Assembly (NCBI RefSeq): GCF_004564375.1
Contig: NZ_CP038267.1
Span: 3,040,501-3,104,500 of the forward strand
Origin: Nocardioides euryhalodurans
Lineage (GTDB): Bacteria > Actinomycetota > Actinomycetes > Propionibacteriales > Nocardioidaceae
Length of the DNA stretch: 64,000 nucleotides
Direction: 5' to 3'
The translations under genes were made by a program, and so were the position numbers. Positions 60,852-64,000 of this stretch are shown here, piece by piece. Each line of letters begins with the position of its first letter. The stretch's first letter is position 1. A model generated the notes under the pieces. It made no database searches and had not been told where the DNA came from. It saw only the letters and a program-made list of their open reading frames with translations.

Positions 60852-61832
60852 TCACCAGCCCTGGCGGGTGGCGGCCAGGTCGGACTCCACCATGGTCCGC
60901 ACCAGGTCGGGGAAGTCCATCCGGGGCTTCCAGCCGAGCACCTCGCGCGCCTTGGACGCGTCGCCCACCAGGACGTCGACCTCCGCGGGGCGCAGCAGCC
61001 GCTCGTCGTGGCGGACGTGGGCCGACCAGTCGTCGATCCCGACGTGGGCGAAGGCCAGGTCGAGGAAGTCCCGGACCGAGCGGGTCTCCCCGGTGGCCAC
61101 GACGTAGTCGTCGGCGGACGGCTGCTGGAGCATCAGCCACATCGCCTCGACGTAGTCCCCCGCGAAGCCCCAGTCACGCCGGGCGTCGATGTTGCCGAGG
61201 GTGACGTGGTCCTGGAGGCCGAGGCCGATCCGCGCCACCGCGCGGCTGATCTTGCGGGTGACGAACTCCGGGCCGCGGCGGGGCGACTCGTGGTTGAAGA
61301 GGATCCCCGAGCTGGCGTGCATGCCGTAGGACTCGCGGTAGTTGATCGTCATGTGGTGCCCGAACACCTTGCTCACGCCGTAGGGCGAGCGGGGCCAGAG
61401 CAGGGTGCGCTCGGTCTGCGGGACCTGCTGCGCCGCGCCGAACATCTCCGAGCTCGACGCCTGGTAGAAGCGGACCCGGGAGGGATCGTCGAAGGCGTGG
61501 AGCCGGATCGCCTCCAGCAGGTTGAGGACGCCCTTCGCGGTCACGTCGGTGGTGAGCGAGGCGTTCTCCCACGAGTAGGCGACGTAGGAGATCGCGCCGA
61601 GGTTGTAGACCTCGTCGGGGTCGGACTCGCGCAGCGCCCGGACCAGGCTCGACATGTCGGTCAGGTCGCCGGCGTGGAGCCGGACGTCGGGCAGCAGGTC
61701 GGACACCAGGTCACGACGGGGGTTGTTCTGCCCGCGGATCAGTCCGTGGACGTCGTACCCCTTGGCGAGGAGCAGCTCGGCGAGGTAGAGCCCGTCCTGG
61801 CCGGTGATCCCGGTGATCAGCGCGGTCGGCAT
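60852..61832 (-). CDS. gmd: GDP-mannose 4,6-dehydratase
   Basis: GMD makes GDP-4-keto-6-deoxymannose, the precursor of GDP-fucose and GDP-rhamnose. At 326 residues it has ALITGITGQDGLYLAELLL, YNLGAISYVAYSWENA, the catalytic SSSEMFG and SPYGVSKVFGHHMT, and NHESPRRGPEFVTRKI and IDARRDWGFAGDYVEAM. The ATG at 61832 gives the family start; an upstream extension is non-coding. It lies 1 bp from its paralogue. No fcl/GMER gene is recognised. Confidence 0.93.
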   Translation of the reverse strand: MPTALITGITGQDGLYLAELLLAKGYDVHGLIRGQNNPRRDLVSDLLPDVRLHAGDLTDMSSLVRALRESDPDEVYNLGAISYVAYSWENASLTTDVTAKGVLNLLEAIRLHAFDDPSRVRFYQASSSEMFGAAQQVPQTERTLLWPRSPYGVSKVFGHHMTINYRESYGMHASSGILFNHESPRRGPEFVTRKISRAVARIGLGLQDHVTLGNIDARRDWGFAGDYVEAMWLMLQQPSADDYVVATGETRSVRDFLDLAFAHVGIDDWSAHVRHDERLLRPAEVDVLVGDASKAREVLGWKPRMDFPDLVRTMVESDLAATRQGW

Positions 61833-61887
61833 GCGCCGATCATGCCAGCGTGCCGGGTCGGGGCCGACGGTCGCTACGCTGCCCGCC

Positions 61888-62901
61888 ATGAAGGTCCTCG
61901 TGAGTGGTGGTGCCGGTTACATCGGGTCGCACACGGTCGTCCGGCTCGTGGAGGCCGGTCACGACGTGGTGGTCGTCGACAACTTCAGCAACGCGGTGCC
62001 CGCGGTGCTCGGTCGGCTGGAGGCCCTGACCGGGACCACCATCGCCAACCACGCCTTCGACCTGTGCGACCACGACAAGACCGCCCACCTCTTCGCGGTC
62101 GAGGGCTTCGACGCGGTGATCCACTTCGCGGGCTACAAGGCCGTGGGCGAGAGCGTGTCCAAGCCGCTGGACTACTACGAGAACAACCTCGGCTCGACGT
62201 TCTCGCTGCTGCGGGCGATGAAGCGCCACGACGTGTCCACGCTGGTGTTCTCCTCCAGCGCCACCGTCTACGGCACCGACCAGGCCGGCGCGACCGAGGA
62301 CCGGCGTACGTTCGCGACCAACCCGTACGGCTGGACCAAGGTGATGCAGGAGCAGATCCTGCGTGATGTCGCCGAGGCCGCCCCCGAGATGCGCTTCGCC
62401 CTGCTCCGCTACTTCAACCCGGTCGGGGCGCACCCCTCCGGCACCATCGGCGAGGACCCCTCGGGCATCCCCAACAACCTGATGCCCTTCATCGCGCAGG
62501 TGGCCGTCGGCAAGCGCGACAAGCTGCACGTCTTCGGGGACGACTACGACACCCCCGACGGCACCGGCGTCCGCGACTACATCCACGTCGAGGACCTCGC
62601 CGCCGGCCACGTCGCCGCCCTCGAGGCGCTGACCACCACCACCGAGCCCGTGAACACCTGGAACCTCGGCTCCGGCCGCGGCACCAGCGTCCTGGAGCTG
62701 CTCCACGCCTTCGAGAAGGCGGTCGGGCGCGAGCTGCCCTACGAGGTCGTCGCCCGCCGCCCCGGGGACGTCGCCACGTCGTACGCCGACCCGGCCAAGG
62801 CCAACGCCGAGCTCGGCTGGCGCACGCTCAAGTCGGTCGAGGAGATGTGCGCCGACACCTGGCGCTGGCAGTCGCAGAACCCGGACGGGTACTCGGTCTG
62901 A
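61888..62901 (+). CDS. galE: UDP-glucose 4-epimerase
   Basis: GalE interconverts UDP-glucose and UDP-galactose for polysaccharide synthesis and galactose use. At 337 residues it has VLVSGGAGYIGSHTVVRL, HFAGYKAVGESVSKPLDYYENN, the catalytic SSSATVYG and NPYGWTKVMQE, and LRYFNPVGAHPSGTIGEDP. It is divergent from gmd with only 55 bp between them, so transcripts probably have short or no leaders. A hairpin region follows its stop. Confidence 0.96.
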   Translation: MKVLVSGGAGYIGSHTVVRLVEAGHDVVVVDNFSNAVPAVLGRLEALTGTTIANHAFDLCDHDKTAHLFAVEGFDAVIHFAGYKAVGESVSKPLDYYENNLGSTFSLLRAMKRHDVSTLVFSSSATVYGTDQAGATEDRRTFATNPYGWTKVMQEQILRDVAEAAPEMRFALLRYFNPVGAHPSGTIGEDPSGIPNNLMPFIAQVAVGKRDKLHVFGDDYDTPDGTGVRDYIHVEDLAAGHVAALEALTTTTEPVNTWNLGSGRGTSVLELLHAFEKAVGRELPYEVVARRPGDVATSYADPAKANAELGWRTLKSVEEMCADTWRWQSQNPDGYSV

Positions 62902-62924
62902 GGGTGGCCGGGGGCCTTGGGCTT

Positions 62925-62942
62925 TACCCGGTCGGCCGGGTA
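62925..62942. repeat. Short palindrome after galE
   Basis: Arms TACCCGG (62925-62931) and CCGGGTA (62936-62942) around TCGG. It precedes the larger hairpin at 62981-63010 and is separated from it by the repeat copy B sequence. Confidence 0.6.
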
Positions 62943-62945
62943 TCC

Positions 62946-63010
62946 CGGGGGTTCGTCACGCATGCAAAGGGCACAAGGGTCCGGTTTCCCCGGCCAGCCG
63001 GGGAAACCGG
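62946..63010. repeat. Dispersed palindromic repeat, copy B (plus orientation)
   Basis: GGGTTCGT-like, AAGGGCACA and CCCCGGCC..GCCGGGG blocks occur in the same order and spacing as on the minus strand of copy A (48517-48578). The last part is the hairpin listed separately. Confidence 0.6.
62981..63010 (+). terminator. Long perfect hairpin after galE
   Basis: Perfect 14-bp arms CCGGTTTCCCCGGC (62981-62994) and complement (62997-63010) around CA. It probably ends galE transcription before the SixA-GNAT gene. Confidence 0.75.
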
Positions 63011-63069
63011 CCGACCCCCCGCACTAGGGTCACCTGCATGACCGACCACCGGGCCACGGACGGCTGACG

Positions 63070-64000
63070 ATGCCGACCCGCACGCTCGTCCTGCTGCGGC
63101 ACGGCAAGTCCGACTGGTCCGGCAACCACGACGACCGGCACCGGCCGCTGACCGGTCGGGGCCGCCGGCAGGCCGCCGAGGCCGGTCGCTGGCTGGCCGG
63201 GCACGGGCCGGCGCTCGACCTCGCGGTGGTGTCGCCCGCGACCCGGGCCGCCGCGGCGTGGGAGCTGGCCGCGGCGGAGCTCCAACACTCACCGGCGGTC
63301 CGGCTGGACGAGACGGCGTACGCCTTCGACGGCATGGCGCTGCGTCACGTGGTCCGCGACCTCCCCGCGGAGGCAGGCGCAGTCGCCCTGGTCGGCCACA
63401 ACCCCGCCCTCGAGGAGCTGGTCGAGCTGGTCGCCGACGTCCGGCTGACGCTGTCGACCTCGTGCCTGGCCGTGCTCGCCTGGAAGGGCGGCTGGGCGGA
63501 CGCCGGGAGCACGCGGGCCCGGGTGCTGGCCCACGGCCGGCCACCGACGCCCCCCGCCGGCGAGGTCGTCGTCAGGACGAGGCGCGACGGCGACGTCCCG
63601 GGACTCGTCGAGGTCCTGGCGGCCCAGCAGGCGGTGAGCCGCTACCCGATGCGGTGGCCGCTGCCCTTCCCCGTCGAGGAGTTCATCGTCCGTCCCGGAC
63701 AGGTGGTGGCGTGGACGGCCGAGCTGGACGGGCGACCCGTCGGGCACGTCGCCGTCCACGAGCCCGCGCCGGACAGCCCGCTGACCGACCTGTGGGCCGC
63801 GGCGCACGGCCGGCCGCCCGAGCAGCTCGGCGTGCTCGGCACCCTCTTCGTCGACTCCGGCCTGCGGGGATCGGGCATCGGCCGACGGCTCCACGACACC
63901 GCTCTGGACTGGCTCCACGACCACGACCTCGCGGCGTGCCTCGACGTGGTGCCCGTGCACCGGCCGGCGGCGCAGATGTACGCCGCGCTGGGCTGGCGCG
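63070..64000 (+). CDS. SixA-type histidine phosphatase fused to a GNAT domain, partial
   Basis: The frame is open from ATG 63070 to the window end (310 codons). Residues 1-~160 are a histidine-phosphatase (SixA-like) domain: VLLRHGKSDW with the catalytic His at about 10, SPATRAAAAWE, and LVGHNPALEEL with the second His. From ~165 an acetyltransferase-like region follows: YPMRWPLPFPVEEFIVRPG, LGTLFVDSGLRGSGIGRRLHD (acetyl-CoA loop) and a RPAAQMYAALGWR end. There is no stop between the domains. SixA removes phosphate from phosphohistidine; the fusion's substrates are unknown. A 9-codon open frame (63038-63067) ends 2 bp before the ATG and might couple translation. Confidence 0.8.
   Translation, partial: MPTRTLVLLRHGKSDWSGNHDDRHRPLTGRGRRQAAEAGRWLAGHGPALDLAVVSPATRAAAAWELAAAELQHSPAVRLDETAYAFDGMALRHVVRDLPAEAGAVALVGHNPALEELVELVADVRLTLSTSCLAVLAWKGGWADAGSTRARVLAHGRPPTPPAGEVVVRTRRDGDVPGLVEVLAAQQAVSRYPMRWPLPFPVEEFIVRPGQVVAWTAELDGRPVGHVAVHEPAPDSPLTDLWAAAHGRPPEQLGVLGTLFVDSGLRGSGIGRRLHDTALDWLHDHDLAACLDVVPVHRPAAQMYAALGWR

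Noticed and set aside
63289..63960. Minus-strand frame at the right edge
   Set aside because: It is antisense to the SixA-GNAT gene, whose motifs are clear on the plus strand; the minus product has no recognisable pattern.

Overview
The window is high-GC DNA with strong third-position GC bias. It carries actinobacterial marker genes: mycothiol synthase (mshD), the atypical OmpR regulator GlnR, an HbhA-like lysine-rich protein followed by DUF2516, and an HspR-like regulator beside Hsp20. The organism is very probably an actinomycete of the Nocardioidaceae (Nocardioides-like). That assignment rests on gene content and style, since no rRNA or other phylogenetic marker is present. I found no tRNA, rRNA, CRISPR array, prophage or recognisable insertion sequence. 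No gene-free stretch exceeds about 300 bases.

Region 1 (1-9.6 kb) is phosphate handling: the 3' end of pstS, pstC-pstA-pstB, then on the opposite strand the low-affinity Pit permease with its DUF47 partner and polyphosphate kinase ppk1. A DUF559-type gene inserted here is flanked by two copies of a palindromic element. Region 2 (8.5-18.3 kb) holds housekeeping and redox genes: esterase, D-aminoacyl-tRNA deacylase, VanZ-like protein, BKACE enzyme, DsrE protein, nitrobindin-like heme protein, Fur regulator, YgfZ, UDP-glucose dehydrogenase, mshD, a TetR regulator, glnR, a MoaD/ThiS protein, and the divergent hsp20/hspR pair. Region 3 (18.3-24.4 kb) is a large LuxR-type ATPase regulator divergent from a two-gene operon: a methyltransferase and an unusual alpha/beta hydrolase-glycosyltransferase fusion. 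Region 4 (24.5-26.9 kb) is a sulfur module: thioredoxin, a leaderless cysteine-containing leader peptide, DUF4395, rhodanese and DUF1416, closed by a strong hairpin. From 26.9 to 30.3 kb lies a looser set: sulfotransferase, orphan PqqD, an internally deleted YnfA and a frameshifted HTH gene.

Region 5 (30.5-40.1 kb) is cell-surface polysaccharide. It has two tandem secreted glycoside hydrolase paralogues, a VanZ-like protein, a DUF1972 glycosyltransferase, and an operon of visibly lower GC encoding a membrane methyltransferase, Wzx-like flippase, Wzy-like polymerase and two glycosyltransferases. Region 6 (40.1-48.5 kb) is sulfate activation: cysD-cysN, and an APS kinase carrying a degenerate ATP-sulfurylase domain in an operon with a low-molecular-weight phosphatase and a TauE/SafE exporter. 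A Tat-type PGRP amidase, a mannose-isomerase-like cupin and an L-asparaginase are interspersed. Region 7 (48.6-50.2 kb) is the XRE-hbhA-DUF2516 unit.

Region 8 (50.2-62.9 kb) is a second polysaccharide block: a two-domain glycosyltransferase, methyltransferase, DUF4012 protein, polyprenyl glycosylphosphotransferase, the dTDP-rhamnose genes rmlA, rmlB and fused rmlC-rmlD, two tandem GDP-mannose dehydratase-like genes, and galE. Together with region 5 this supplies nucleotide sugars (dTDP-rhamnose, GDP-deoxymannose, UDP-galactose, UDP-glucuronate), priming, assembly, export and trimming of a surface polymer. The nearby PAPS-forming genes would allow sulfation, but that link is inference. The window ends inside a SixA phosphatase-GNAT fusion gene.
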